This document shows positions 52,919-61,178 of a DNA stretch of 64,000 nt, one piece after another. A program made the position numbers and the translations under genes. The stretch covers positions 56,626-120,625 of the forward strand of contig JABABK010000002.1 of assembly GCA_014238285.1 (NCBI GenBank), in the 5' to 3' direction. The DNA is from Hellea sp. (GTDB taxonomy: Bacteria > Pseudomonadota > Alphaproteobacteria > Caulobacterales > Maricaulaceae). A model generated the notes under the pieces. That model saw nothing but the letters and a program-made list of their open reading frames with translations. It ran no database searches and was not told where the DNA came from. Position 1 is the stretch's first letter. Each line of letters begins with the position of its first letter.

Positions 52919-53698
52919 ATGTCAAAAGCCCCAACAATCGAAAAAGTAATTTCTGTTGAACATTATACAGACCGTCTTTTTCAGTTTTCTATCACTAGGC
53001 CGCCAGCCTTTCGGTTCCGCTCAGGCGAATTTGTTATGATTGGCCTTCACCCTGAAGGGGCGAAGAAACCTATTATGCGGGCCTATTCCATTGCGAGCCC
53101 GTCTTGGGATGATAAGCTGGATTTTTATTCTATTAAAGTCGCTGATGGGCCCCTGACATCGCATCTGCAAAAGATCAAAGAAGGTGATGAAGTCTTTCTA
53201 GCTAAGAAGCCGGTTGGGACTTTAGTTCTGGATGCGCTACTACCTGGAAAGCGTTTATATATGTTTTCCACAGGAACAGGTATCGCGCCATTTGCCAGCC
53301 TTATTCGTGACCCAGATACTTATGAGCGCTTCGACGAGATTATCTTGACCCATACGTGTCGACAAAAATCTGAATTATCCTATGGCCTCAACCTTGTTAA
53401 AAACCTTAGGACAGATCCTCTTGTCGGGGAAATGATTGGCGATAAACTATTACACGTCACAAGTCTTACCCGAGAAGAATACCCTCTAAAGGGCCGAATT
53501 ACGACCTTGCTTCAAAGCGGTGAGTTGTTTGAAAATGCTGGCGTTCCAGTTATGAATCCCAAGGAAGATCGGGCGATGATTTGCGGGTCGATGGATATGA
53601 TCAATGATACAAAAGCTATCGTTGAAACCTTTGGTCTGACCGAAGGCTCTAATTCATCACCAGCCGAATTTGTCGTCGAAAAATCTTTTGTCGGTTAG
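52919..53698 (+). CDS. fpr: Ferredoxin--NADP+ reductase
   Basis: Fpr moves electrons between NADPH and ferredoxin or flavodoxin. The 259-residue protein has the FAD-binding barrel with RAYSIASPSWDD (RxYS motif) and DGPLTSHLQKI, then an NADP domain with FSTGTGIAPFASLIRDP, the THTCR stretch and MICGSMDMINDTKAIVE. It ends FVVEKSFVG, lacking the aromatic C-terminal residue of plant-type FNR, as usual for bacterial Fpr. It converges with lptD, the stop codons overlapping. Confidence 0.95.
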   Translation: MSKAPTIEKVISVEHYTDRLFQFSITRPPAFRFRSGEFVMIGLHPEGAKKPIMRAYSIASPSWDDKLDFYSIKVADGPLTSHLQKIKEGDEVFLAKKPVGTLVLDALLPGKRLYMFSTGTGIAPFASLIRDPDTYERFDEIILTHTCRQKSELSYGLNLVKNLRTDPLVGEMIGDKLLHVTSLTREEYPLKGRITTLLQSGELFENAGVPVMNPKEDRAMICGSMDMINDTKAIVETFGLTEGSNSSPAEFVVEKSFVG

Positions 53699-56172
53699 TA
53701 ATTGTCGCTGCGATTATCTCCGCCAAATTGACCAAGGGTTAATAGTGAAATTCTAATGCCAATGCTGCTGGTATCTCTAACGACATCGCCTGAATAATCA
53801 TATTTATTGTAGGTGAGTTCTATCAACGTGCAATCATCTCTGAAGGCTAAGGTTAGGGCTTGAGATCTTGTTATATCTTGATCTAAATCGCGCCGAGCTC
53901 TGTAGCCAACGCTCCAATTTTTATTAATATTGACCCCGACTGATCCTGATATCTCTTCGGCCGGAATAACTTCTTCGTCAATTTCGATAGCTTTGTCGAC
54001 TTTGTAATAGCGAACACCGGCCCGAAATCTTTCACTATTATAGCGAAATCCGGTATCGAGGCGCCGAAACTTGTTATCATCATCATCATAACGCACGCGT
54101 GTATCAAAGGTGAAGTTTTTGGATAGGCCTAGTTCAAACTGTCCAACAAGATCAGATTTGTTGACGGAATTTGTTAATTGTAAGCCAGTATCGGGGTCAA
54201 GGATTGGATCGCCTGTAACGTTGTCAAAAACGTCGACACTGCTAACCAGGCCCGATTCGATCTCGAAAACATCTTCGACATTGTCAGTGTAAGACTGGCC
54301 CAAAAATAAGCTGGCGTGATTATTACCCCACAGAGCGCTTACAGAGCCACCTATATCGGCGCGAAAACCTTTTTGCCAAAGATCATATCCCGTGGATTTA
54401 TTCGGTGACCACAGCAAATTATGATCAAGGTCTATGTCTAGGCTATCTTCTAAATAATCGAATTCTGACATATCTCGAAAGTCACCATCATTGTTAAGGT
54501 CCAGTCTCAACCGATCTGTTTTCGTGTTCCCAAAGTTTTGAGTTATCATGGCACGAGGTTCTAGAATGAAATCAACATTTCCAGAAGAGTTGATAAAAGG
54601 CCATCTAAGATCGAGACCAACTTGACCAAGAGTTCGATCAAATTTTATCTTGTTAAGATCCTCATCGTTTGTTGCGTCATACGGAGTCAGTTCAAAATTA
54701 TCATATCGAACTTCGCCAAAAGGCTTCGCTTCTATGCCCGCTGGCAAAATAAATGACTTGTTCCAATTTAGGCCTGCCGTTCCTCGGCGATAATCATCAC
54801 CTTCTTTGCGCGTTAGCATCGTAAAGTCGCCGAAAGTTTGCAGGCGACCCCCGACAAAAGGGTCGGTTAGGTAGTGAGAGAACTCTAATTTTGGGGCAAT
54901 AATTGGTAGAGCGCTGTCGGGCTCACTACCGATTCTATAATCCCCTATGTTTAACGGATCGTCTTGAATATTTGTTCGTAAGCTTTGAAATCCGTAAGTG
55001 CTGGCTGAAACTCTGAAATTATCACTTTGACCTAAGGCATATAATTGCGAAATTAGTCGAAGGCTATCAGGTGTATAAAGACCTGCTTTCCTAGCACCAG
55101 ATAACCCGTATCGCCTTGTATAAAGATCATCAGACGTGCCTTGTGCGGTAAAACCCCAATCCCAATTTTCTGCGATTTCAAATTGTCCATCTGCGAAAAA
55201 ATGCGACCTTAATCGTTTACCAATCGGCCCGTCAGCGGGGATTCTATTAGGGCCTTTTGTGAATATGTCATCTGCGGTAAATGGATCGCCGTCTTTGTCA
55301 AAGGCACTGGCATAGGTCAAAGATCCGTCAATATTAATTTCCCCAGAGTGAAATTTTCGTCGATATTCGACGCCTAACAACGGATTTACTTTGCTGAATA
55401 TATGGGGTGTGAGTGTAAGTTCGGAATAATCATCCAGTTCAAAGTAATAAGGAACCTCAATGAATGCGCCGCGTGACGAAGAAAATCCGCCAAATGGGCT
55501 GAGAAAACCGCTAGCTCTGTCGGCGCTAGGATCCGGATGAGCCAGAAAGGGTGTGTATAAGACGGGTACGCCGAATAATTCAAAAACCGCGTCTTTGTAC
55601 TTTATCATATTGCGATCTTTGTCCTGGGTGACTCGTCGCGCTTTGATTTGCCAAGTTGGGTTCTTCTTGTCCGCGCAAGTTTCGCAGGCTGTGTAATAGG
55701 CGTTATATAAATCAACGCCTTCATCTGTTCGCTGTGCCGCAAAGGCCGCTCCCATAATGCCGCCGCCGGGTGTGCGTGATGTGAAATCAGCCGCATTGCC
55801 GGCTTCTAATTCGTTTGAGAGTTCCAATTTATCGGCATATTGGCTGGAGCCATCAGAATTGACTAATACGACATTTCCTGTCGCCACAACGATACCAGTA
55901 TTGAGGGAATAAACGACTTGATCAGCGCGCAAGGTTCTGTCTTGATAACGGCCTTCAACTTCGCCTCTAGCGGTTAGAACCTGAGCAGTTTCATCATTGA
56001 TGAGCTCATCTGCTTCCAAGTAAATTAAATCCGGATCTCTATACGGGCTATTATCCGCCAGATCTAGTTTACGATCACTCGTCGCGAATGATTGGGCGAG
56101 GACCGTTTGTCCGGCCAGAGGGCTGCCCAGCAGCGCCGCTAAGTATACGGCTTGCAATAGTCTTTTAGACAA
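53695..56172 (-). CDS. lptD: LPS-assembly protein LptD
   Basis: LptD is the outer-membrane beta-barrel that inserts lipopolysaccharide into the outer leaflet. The 825-residue protein has a signal peptide, an OstA/LptA-like beta-jellyroll (about 45-190: YLEADELINDETAQVLTARGEVEG, then NDG-type repeats) with a CETC Cys pair near 164, and a long barrel of repeated beta strands. The barrel's last part contains RDDCTLIELTYNKYDY and ends near LLTLGQFGGD. Distant Cys pairs could form the disulfide needed for LptD maturation. The start is a TTG with AAAGG upstream. Its usual alphaproteobacterial neighbours surA, pdxA and rsmA are not here. Confidence 0.92.
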   Translation of the reverse strand: MSKRLLQAVYLAALLGSPLAGQTVLAQSFATSDRKLDLADNSPYRDPDLIYLEADELINDETAQVLTARGEVEGRYQDRTLRADQVVYSLNTGIVVATGNVVLVNSDGSSQYADKLELSNELEAGNAADFTSRTPGGGIMGAAFAAQRTDEGVDLYNAYYTACETCADKKNPTWQIKARRVTQDKDRNMIKYKDAVFELFGVPVLYTPFLAHPDPSADRASGFLSPFGGFSSSRGAFIEVPYYFELDDYSELTLTPHIFSKVNPLLGVEYRRKFHSGEINIDGSLTYASAFDKDGDPFTADDIFTKGPNRIPADGPIGKRLRSHFFADGQFEIAENWDWGFTAQGTSDDLYTRRYGLSGARKAGLYTPDSLRLISQLYALGQSDNFRVSASTYGFQSLRTNIQDDPLNIGDYRIGSEPDSALPIIAPKLEFSHYLTDPFVGGRLQTFGDFTMLTRKEGDDYRRGTAGLNWNKSFILPAGIEAKPFGEVRYDNFELTPYDATNDEDLNKIKFDRTLGQVGLDLRWPFINSSGNVDFILEPRAMITQNFGNTKTDRLRLDLNNDGDFRDMSEFDYLEDSLDIDLDHNLLWSPNKSTGYDLWQKGFRADIGGSVSALWGNNHASLFLGQSYTDNVEDVFEIESGLVSSVDVFDNVTGDPILDPDTGLQLTNSVNKSDLVGQFELGLSKNFTFDTRVRYDDDDNKFRRLDTGFRYNSERFRAGVRYYKVDKAIEIDEEVIPAEEISGSVGVNINKNWSVGYRARRDLDQDITRSQALTLAFRDDCTLIELTYNKYDYSGDVVRDTSSIGIRISLLTLGQFGGDNRSDNY

Positions 56173-56287
56173 TGGACTGACCTTTCGACCCCAAGGAGAT
56201 TCTTCTTATGCAAACTAGATAACGAACCTGCCTGTTAAGGTCTATGGGAGAATTGTTGTTTTTTTACTTGTTTCGATGAAGAATTGG

Positions 56288-56758
56288 TCACAATTTGTCA
56301 GGGTTAGGTGGATATCCGTACCATCGCTTAACGGTTTTCATCACGAGAGATGATTTAATGCGGCTAACATTGGGCAAAGCAGCTATCGTTCGCCTGTAAA
56401 TGCGTTCGTAATCTGTCGTGCTAGGGGCCGCAACTTTTAATAAATAATCAGCGTCTCCGGTCATGAGGTGGCACTCTAAAACTTCAGGCCTAGCGAGGGC
56501 TGCTTTTTCAAAAGCCGATAGTATGATCTCTGACTGACCTTCGAGTGAGACTTCGACGTAAAATGTCATGTTGTAGCCGAGTTTTTCACCGTTAAGGCGC
56601 GCGGCATATCTTTCAATAATGCCTTTGTCCTCAAGGATGCCGATACGGCGGTGGCAAGCGGACGGCGAGAGGCCGACTTTTTCGGAAATATCAGCAATGG
56701 ATTGCCGACAATCGCTTTGTAGTTCGGATAATAATTTCCTATCTATGGCGTCAAACAT
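56288..56758 (-). CDS. Lrp/AsnC family transcriptional regulator
   Basis: A 156-residue regulator with the Lrp helix-turn-helix (about 5-60: DRKLLSELQSDCRQSIADISEKVGLSPSACHRRIGIL) and the C-terminal RAM ligand-binding domain (VEVSLEGQSEIILSAFEKA; ECHLMTGDADYLLKV). Its length and the GDADYLL stretch are typical. It is divergent from ald over a 130-bp region with a perfect inverted repeat. Regulation of alanine dehydrogenase by a local Lrp-type protein is known from other bacteria; here it is inference. Confidence 0.93.
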   Translation of the reverse strand: MFDAIDRKLLSELQSDCRQSIADISEKVGLSPSACHRRIGILEDKGIIERYAARLNGEKLGYNMTFYVEVSLEGQSEIILSAFEKAALARPEVLECHLMTGDADYLLKVAAPSTTDYERIYRRTIAALPNVSRIKSSLVMKTVKRWYGYPPNPDKL

Positions 56759-56787
56759 CGGAATTTTTCCGTTAAAATTTAAGTTTA

Positions 56788-56834
56788 TTCGATAAATATA
56801 CTAATAAATGGCGGTTTTATCAATATTTATCGAA
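56788..56834. promoter_or_regulatory. Inverted repeat between lrp-like gene and ald (probable Lrp operator)
   Basis: TTCGATAAATAT (56788-56799) and ATATTTATCGAA (56823-56834) form perfect 12-bp arms 23 nt apart, so the arm centres are about 35 bp (three helical turns) apart. Spacing on one DNA face fits binding by an Lrp-type multimer. The repeat sits upstream of both genes and AT-rich sequence lies between the arms. Confidence 0.65.
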
Positions 56835-56888
56835 AGAATATCTAGTTGTTTCGTAATATCATGGCTGTGAGTAATTCGGGAGATTTTC

Positions 56889-58001
56889 ATGCTCATAGGT
56901 GTTCCAAAAGAAATTAAAAATCACGAGTATCGTGTAGGCTTAACGCCTGAAAGCGTAGCGGAGTTGGTACATGGCGGTCACGCATTGATTGTCGAAACAA
57001 ATGCAGGTGCTGGCATTGGCGCGTCTGATCAAGCCTATAAGGATGCAGGCGCGAGCATTAAAGCAACGGCTAAGGAAATTTTCGATATGGCTGAAATGAT
57101 TGTTAAGGTCAAAGAGCCTCAGGCCGTTGAGCGCGCTATGCTTCGCCCCGGTCAAATTCTCTACACATATTTGCATTTGGCGCCCGATCCAGAACAAACC
57201 GAAGATCTGATTAAATCTGGCGCGGTCTGTATTGCCTATGAAACGGTTACGGATTCGAAGGGTGGCTTGCCACTTCTTAAACCAATGAGCCAAGTTGCTG
57301 GACGTCTTTCTATTCAAGTTGGGGCTGCGGCGCTTCAGAAAAATGGCGGCGGCCGCGGCGTGCTTCTCGGCGGCGTACCAGGTGTTGCGCCCGCCAAAGT
57401 CGTCGTGATCGGCGGCGGTGATGTCGGCTTTAACGCGGCTCAAATGGCGGTTGGCCTTCAAGCTGACGTCACTATTTTAGATCGTTCAGCGGCTGTCATG
57501 GAGCGTCTTAACTCCCATTTTGGCGCCAGTGCAAAAGTCATTCGTTCAACGCCCGCTGTTTTAGCTGATTTGATCACGCAGGCCGATATGGTCGTCGGGG
57601 CCGTGCTTATTCCGGGTGCCGCCGCGCCTAAGCTTATCTCCCGCGATATGTTATCGACTATGATGGATGGCAGTGTATTGGTAGATGTTGCCATTGACCA
57701 AGGCGGTTGTTTTGAAACCTCCAAAGCCACAACTCACGAAGATCCAACTTATGTGGTTGACGGCGTTGTGCATTACTGCGTGGCTAATATGCCTGGCGCT
57801 GTTGCGAGGACATCAACATATGCACTTAATGCAGCCACTTTGAGCCATGCCAAGCGCATTGCTGATTTGGGCTGGAAAGCGGCTCTAAAAGCTGATCCGC
57901 ATTTGCTCAATGGACTGAATGTTTGTGAAGGCAAACTGACTTACGCCGCCGTTGGCGAGGCCTTAGGCCTTGATTACGTTGCGGCAGATAGCTGCGTTTA
58001 A
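56889..58001 (+). CDS. ald: Alanine dehydrogenase
   Basis: Ald oxidatively deaminates L-alanine to pyruvate and ammonia with NAD+. The 370-residue protein matches the family throughout: IGVPKEIKNHEYRVGLTP with the substrate-binding Arg, MIVKVKEPQ with the catalytic Lys, YTYLHLAPD with the catalytic His, VVIGGGDVGFNAAQMAVGL (NAD Rossmann motif) and VDVAIDQGGCFET. GGGAG before the ATG supports the start. The divergent Lrp-type regulator and the operator between suggest control by amino acid supply. It also gives the cell pyruvate and ammonia from alanine. Confidence 0.97.
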   Translation: MLIGVPKEIKNHEYRVGLTPESVAELVHGGHALIVETNAGAGIGASDQAYKDAGASIKATAKEIFDMAEMIVKVKEPQAVERAMLRPGQILYTYLHLAPDPEQTEDLIKSGAVCIAYETVTDSKGGLPLLKPMSQVAGRLSIQVGAAALQKNGGGRGVLLGGVPGVAPAKVVVIGGGDVGFNAAQMAVGLQADVTILDRSAAVMERLNSHFGASAKVIRSTPAVLADLITQADMVVGAVLIPGAAAPKLISRDMLSTMMDGSVLVDVAIDQGGCFETSKATTHEDPTYVVDGVVHYCVANMPGAVARTSTYALNAATLSHAKRIADLGWKAALKADPHLLNGLNVCEGKLTYAAVGEALGLDYVAADSCV

Positions 58002-58010
58002 ATCATTTGC

Positions 58011-58541
58011 TCAGTCGTAAAATTCTAGCCATGGCATGACATCCACCCGTTTTTCGGGTGGCCAGCCATGTTTGCTTAAATGACTATAGGTAATATTGGA
58101 AAGATCCTCGATTGGGACGACCATTTCATAAATACGGTCATATTCGCTGACATTGATTTTCCAGCCATCGCTTTCGCGTTTGTAGACATCTTTATAGATC
58201 GATGACCCAATCGTATTGGTTTTACGAATGGGATCAATGAAGATATCTTGTAAATACCAAAGTCCTTTGGCAGTGTCATCGTCCACAAAACTGATCTCTG
58301 GGCCGTGGCCTTGGTGCATGGCGATAACGTCACTGTTAAAAGCGCTGCCAATAAAATTGACCATATTGTTCCGGCCTGTCAGCCTCGCGCGGTAGCTACC
58401 ACCGCGTAGGTCAATACTGATGTCTTCTGTGAGAAGCGTACGCAGTTCCTCCATTCCACCCGTATCAATGCATCTGAAATAGGCTGATTTAAGCTGTTTT
58501 ATATCCTCAAGATCGGACAGTTGTTGAAGTGTGAATGGCAT
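58011..58541 (-). CDS. NTF2/SnoaL-like fold protein
   Basis: The 176-residue protein matches the nuclear transport factor 2-like superfamily as used in bile-acid dehydratase/SnoaL-type enzymes: IKQLKSAYFRCIDTGGMEELRTLLTED, MVNFIGSAF, MHQGHGPEI and GWKINVSEYDRIYE. The conserved RC-D helix pattern and central His are present, but catalytic residues differ within the family, so no reaction can be named. The gene is convergent with ald with a 9-nt gap, and shares no operon with its neighbours. Confidence 0.8.
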   Translation of the reverse strand: MPFTLQQLSDLEDIKQLKSAYFRCIDTGGMEELRTLLTEDISIDLRGGSYRARLTGRNNMVNFIGSAFNSDVIAMHQGHGPEISFVDDDTAKGLWYLQDIFIDPIRKTNTIGSSIYKDVYKRESDGWKINVSEYDRIYEMVVPIEDLSNITYSHLSKHGWPPEKRVDVMPWLEFYD

Positions 58542-58662
58542 CGAATATCTCCCTTTGACTAAGGATGGCCCAAAATTATCGAATTATCCAGCCTTCTATC
58601 GGCTTGCGCTTTCTCAATCTTCCTACCATAAGGGATACGCAATTAAGTTCATATGAGGTAAG

Positions 58663-59487
58663 ATGATGAAAATGGCGCTTGGAAGTGATGCTGGCTTTAA
58701 TATTCCAGACCCAACCACAATCGAAAGATTAGAAGGTAAGGTAAGCGATAAAGAGTGGGAAACGCGAAAAAACCTCGCCGCAACATACCGTCTTTGTGCT
58801 ATGCATGCATGGACAGACCTAGTGTTTACCCATATTTCAGCCCGCTTGCCGGATGAAGATGGTGAAGAACGGTTCTTGATCAATCCTTATGGTGTCATGT
58901 TTGACGAGATGACCGCTTCGTCACTTGTGAAAATCGATGTCAAAGGCAACATCTGCCAAGACTCCCCTTATTTTATCAATCCAGCTGGATTTACGATCCA
59001 TAGCGCGGTTCACATGGCGCGCGAAGATGCAGGATGTGTCATTCATGTTCATACGCCATATGGCATTGCGGTCTCTATCCAAAAGCCGGGCCTTCGCCGT
59101 TACTCACAATTTTCAATGCAGGTTTATGACGACATTGCCTATCATGACTATGAGGGCATTGCGCTGGAGCTCGATGAGCGCGAACGTCTCGTCAATGATC
59201 TTGGCACGAAAAGCCTGATGATCCTGCGAAATCACGGTACCTTAACGCTTGGTAAGACCTGCGGCGTAGCCTTTTTGCGGATGTATTTCCTTGAGATGGC
59301 TTGTAAGGCGCAAATATTTGCGCAGTCTATTGGTTCCGAAGGTCAGTTACATGAAGAGCCTGCTGAAATGGGTAACAAAGTTTATCAACAAGGTTCTCCT
59401 GCCTTTATGCCAGGCCTGGGCGATAGTCTAGTTCTGCCTGGCCTTATGCGAAAATTACAACGAACCAATCCAGGATATGATCACTGA
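58663..59487 (+). CDS. Class II aldolase/adducin family protein
   Basis: The 274-residue protein has the class II aldolase/adducin fold with zinc ligands expected in VIHVHTPYG (two His) and RNHGTLTLGKT (His), and FLINPYGVMFDEMTASSLVKID as the phosphate-binding region. Bacterial members include fuculose/ribulose phosphate aldolases and decarboxylases. This branch, without obvious sugar-phosphate specificity, is of unknown substrate. The first ATG is followed immediately by a second (58666), and GAGGT upstream fits the second better. It precedes a MaoC dehydratase gene by 22 nt, which suggests a shared CoA-ester or lipid-linked pathway. Confidence 0.85.
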   Translation: MMKMALGSDAGFNIPDPTTIERLEGKVSDKEWETRKNLAATYRLCAMHAWTDLVFTHISARLPDEDGEERFLINPYGVMFDEMTASSLVKIDVKGNICQDSPYFINPAGFTIHSAVHMAREDAGCVIHVHTPYGIAVSIQKPGLRRYSQFSMQVYDDIAYHDYEGIALELDERERLVNDLGTKSLMILRNHGTLTLGKTCGVAFLRMYFLEMACKAQIFAQSIGSEGQLHEEPAEMGNKVYQQGSPAFMPGLGDSLVLPGLMRKLQRTNPGYDH

Positions 59488-59509
59488 AATTGCACAAGAG
59501 GACTAGAAT

Positions 59510-59965
59510 ATGCATGTAAAACCAAGCGAAGTTATGGATCTAATCGGTAAGCCTATCGGCCAAAGTGACTGGGTATCCGTTGAGCAAGATCGAGTGAATT
59601 TATTTGCTGACGTGACCGAAGATCATCAGTTTATTCACGTCAATCCAGAAGCGGCGAAGATGACACCCTTTGGCGGGCCTATTGCACACGGATTTCTATC
59701 GTTATCACTCTTATCAAAATTTTCGGAAAAAGCTGGGTTGACGCTCGAAGGCGTGGTTATGGGCGTGAATTACGGTTTTGAAAAAGTCCGTTTTTTAGCC
59801 CCTGTTAAAGTCGGTAAAAAGGTTCGTGGCAACTTCATGCTTAAAGACGTTATTGAAAAGAAACCGGGACAATTTTTGATTACATATGCTGTCAGCGCAG
59901 AAATCGAAGGCGAAGAAAAACCTGCCTTTATCGCGGATTGGCTTGTCATGCAGATGATTGGCTAG
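59510..59965 (+). CDS. MaoC-like (R)-specific enoyl-CoA hydratase family protein
   Basis: The 151-residue hot-dog-fold protein contains DVTEDHQFIHVNPEAAKMTPFGGPIAHGFLSLSLL, where the Asp/His (D-H) hydratase motif and the H-G-F helix of MaoC dehydratases are seen. VNYGFEKVRFLAPVKVGKKVRG is the usual end strand. Such proteins hydrate (R)-enoyl-CoA or act in side reactions of fatty-acid and PHA metabolism. GAGGA upstream fits the start. It follows the aldolase-like gene and its own 3' region carries a terminator. Confidence 0.88.
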   Translation: MHVKPSEVMDLIGKPIGQSDWVSVEQDRVNLFADVTEDHQFIHVNPEAAKMTPFGGPIAHGFLSLSLLSKFSEKAGLTLEGVVMGVNYGFEKVRFLAPVKVGKKVRGNFMLKDVIEKKPGQFLITYAVSAEIEGEEKPAFIADWLVMQMIG

Positions 59966-60104
59966 TCCTTTGAAATTAAATATCGGTCTGCAATTTCATC
60001 TGTCGAAGCACTAAGGTGAATTTACCTATTGATATCTTCATCTGAACTAAGTAGATACGCGTCAGCACAGAGCCGAAGCGTTAGAGCTTCAGTTTTAGCT
60101 AATC

Positions 60105-60137
60105 TTATACCGGCCAACGCGCCCCGTTCCGGTATAA
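60105..60137 (+). other. Stable hairpin in the MaoC 3' region (possible sRNA part)
   Basis: TTATACCGG (60105-60113) and CCGGTATAA (60129-60137) make a perfect 9-bp stem with a 15-nt loop. It is followed at once by the terminator at 60145. A smaller hairpin (GAAGC/GCTTC) lies near 60074. Together they could be a 3'-UTR-derived sRNA. The part from 59966 to about 60060 shows no other structure. Confidence 0.4.
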
Positions 60138-60144
60138 ATTAAAA

Positions 60145-60179
60145 GGCTCGGACCGTTATTCGTAACACCGGGCCTTTTT
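60145..60179 (+). terminator. Rho-independent terminator, bidirectional
   Basis: GGCTCGG (60145-60151) and CCGGGCC (60168-60174), one G-U pair, followed by TTTTT, preceded by AAAA. It ends the aldolase-MaoC transcript and, on the other strand, the LysR-gene transcript (TTTTAATTT follows there). Confidence 0.8.
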
Positions 60180-60201
60180 CATGGGCTGATTACATATGAT
60201 G

Positions 60202-61068
60202 TTAAACGGGAAGCGCAGTTCCGCTCAGTCTTTTGGTCACAAAATCTTTAAAAGCTCGGACTTTGCCGAGTGAGGCCAGAGATTGGTGTGTCGAGAACCA
60301 AAATTGCCTCCGAATTTTAATTTTGTCAGGCAATAATTGGATGATTTTATTGTCGGCCATAAACTCTGGTAAAATAGCAATGCCTGCGCCAGTTTCGACA
60401 AGGCGCTTTTGCGCAATGATGGATGTACTTCGTATTTTCGGACTTAAGGTTGGTAGATGTTCAACAGAATATCGTAGCTCTTCCGAGTATAATAAGTCAT
60501 CGATATAATCGATCAGCGTGTGTTTTTTTAAATCGTTGATGGATTTGATATCGGTCTGAGTGCCGTTGCCATATATATAAAGATGATAGGGATAGAGGAC
60601 TTCCGATATGATTTGTTTGGACCGAGACCGAGACAAACCAATCGCGACATCAGCCTCACGGCGTGACAGGCTGAGAAATCCACTGCCTGAAACCAGATCA
60701 ATTTCAATGTCGGGATATTGGTCTCTAAACTCTCCGAGCAATGGCGTTAAAACATAGGCGCCAAAGCCTTCTGCGGTACTTATCCTAAGACTTCCCGAAG
60801 GTTTTTGGGCTGAACCGCCTTGGCGCACTGATATGGCGTCAGCTTGTCGTTCCATTTCCTCTGCTTTAACCAGCAGCGTCTGACCATGGGTGGTAATTTC
60901 GTGCCCGGAGCGCATGCGTTCAAACAGGGTTTGTCCGAGCGCATCTTCTAACCTTTTGAGGCGCCGAGATACGGTTGTCTCATCCATATGGAGTTCGCGC
61001 GCCGCGAGGGTGAGCTTTTTACGGCGTGCCACCGCTAGGAATATTTTAAGGTCGTCCCAGTGAATCAT
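60202..61068 (-). CDS. LysR family transcriptional regulator
   Basis: From the chosen start the 288-residue protein has the LysR winged helix (about 3-62: DDLKIFLAVARRKKLTLAARELHMDETTVSRRLKRLED) and the effector-binding domain with GSLRISTAEGFG, READVAIGLSR and a GAGIAILPEFM stretch. The ORF track start at 61107 adds 13 residues; MIHWDDLK at 61068 fits family N-termini and has AGGA upstream. It is divergent from mmsA, with a palindrome between them, so it probably controls valine catabolism genes. Confidence 0.9.
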   Translation of the reverse strand: MIHWDDLKIFLAVARRKKLTLAARELHMDETTVSRRLKRLEDALGQTLFERMRSGHEITTHGQTLLVKAEEMERQADAISVRQGGSAQKPSGSLRISTAEGFGAYVLTPLLGEFRDQYPDIEIDLVSGSGFLSLSRREADVAIGLSRSRSKQIISEVLYPYHLYIYGNGTQTDIKSINDLKKHTLIDYIDDLLYSEELRYSVEHLPTLSPKIRSTSIIAQKRLVETGAGIAILPEFMADNKIIQLLPDKIKIRRQFWFSTHQSLASLGKVRAFKDFVTKRLSGTALPV

Positions 61069-61098
61069 CCTTGTTTCCTTGATTTTACCTGCAAAAAC

Positions 61099-61113
61099 GC
61101 AGTTCAAAACTGC
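61099..61113. promoter_or_regulatory. LysR-type operator-like palindrome between lysR and mmsA
   Basis: GCAGTT-CAA-AACTGC is a perfect 6-3-6 palindrome in the divergent region, about 30 nt from the LysR start codon and 65 nt from mmsA, as expected for a LysR recognition site. AT-rich promoter sequence lies on the mmsA side. Confidence 0.5.
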
Positions 61114-61178
61114 AATATCATATATTTACTTGTGAAAATACCTATATAAATTGCGGTTAAATTTAAAGGAAGATTACC

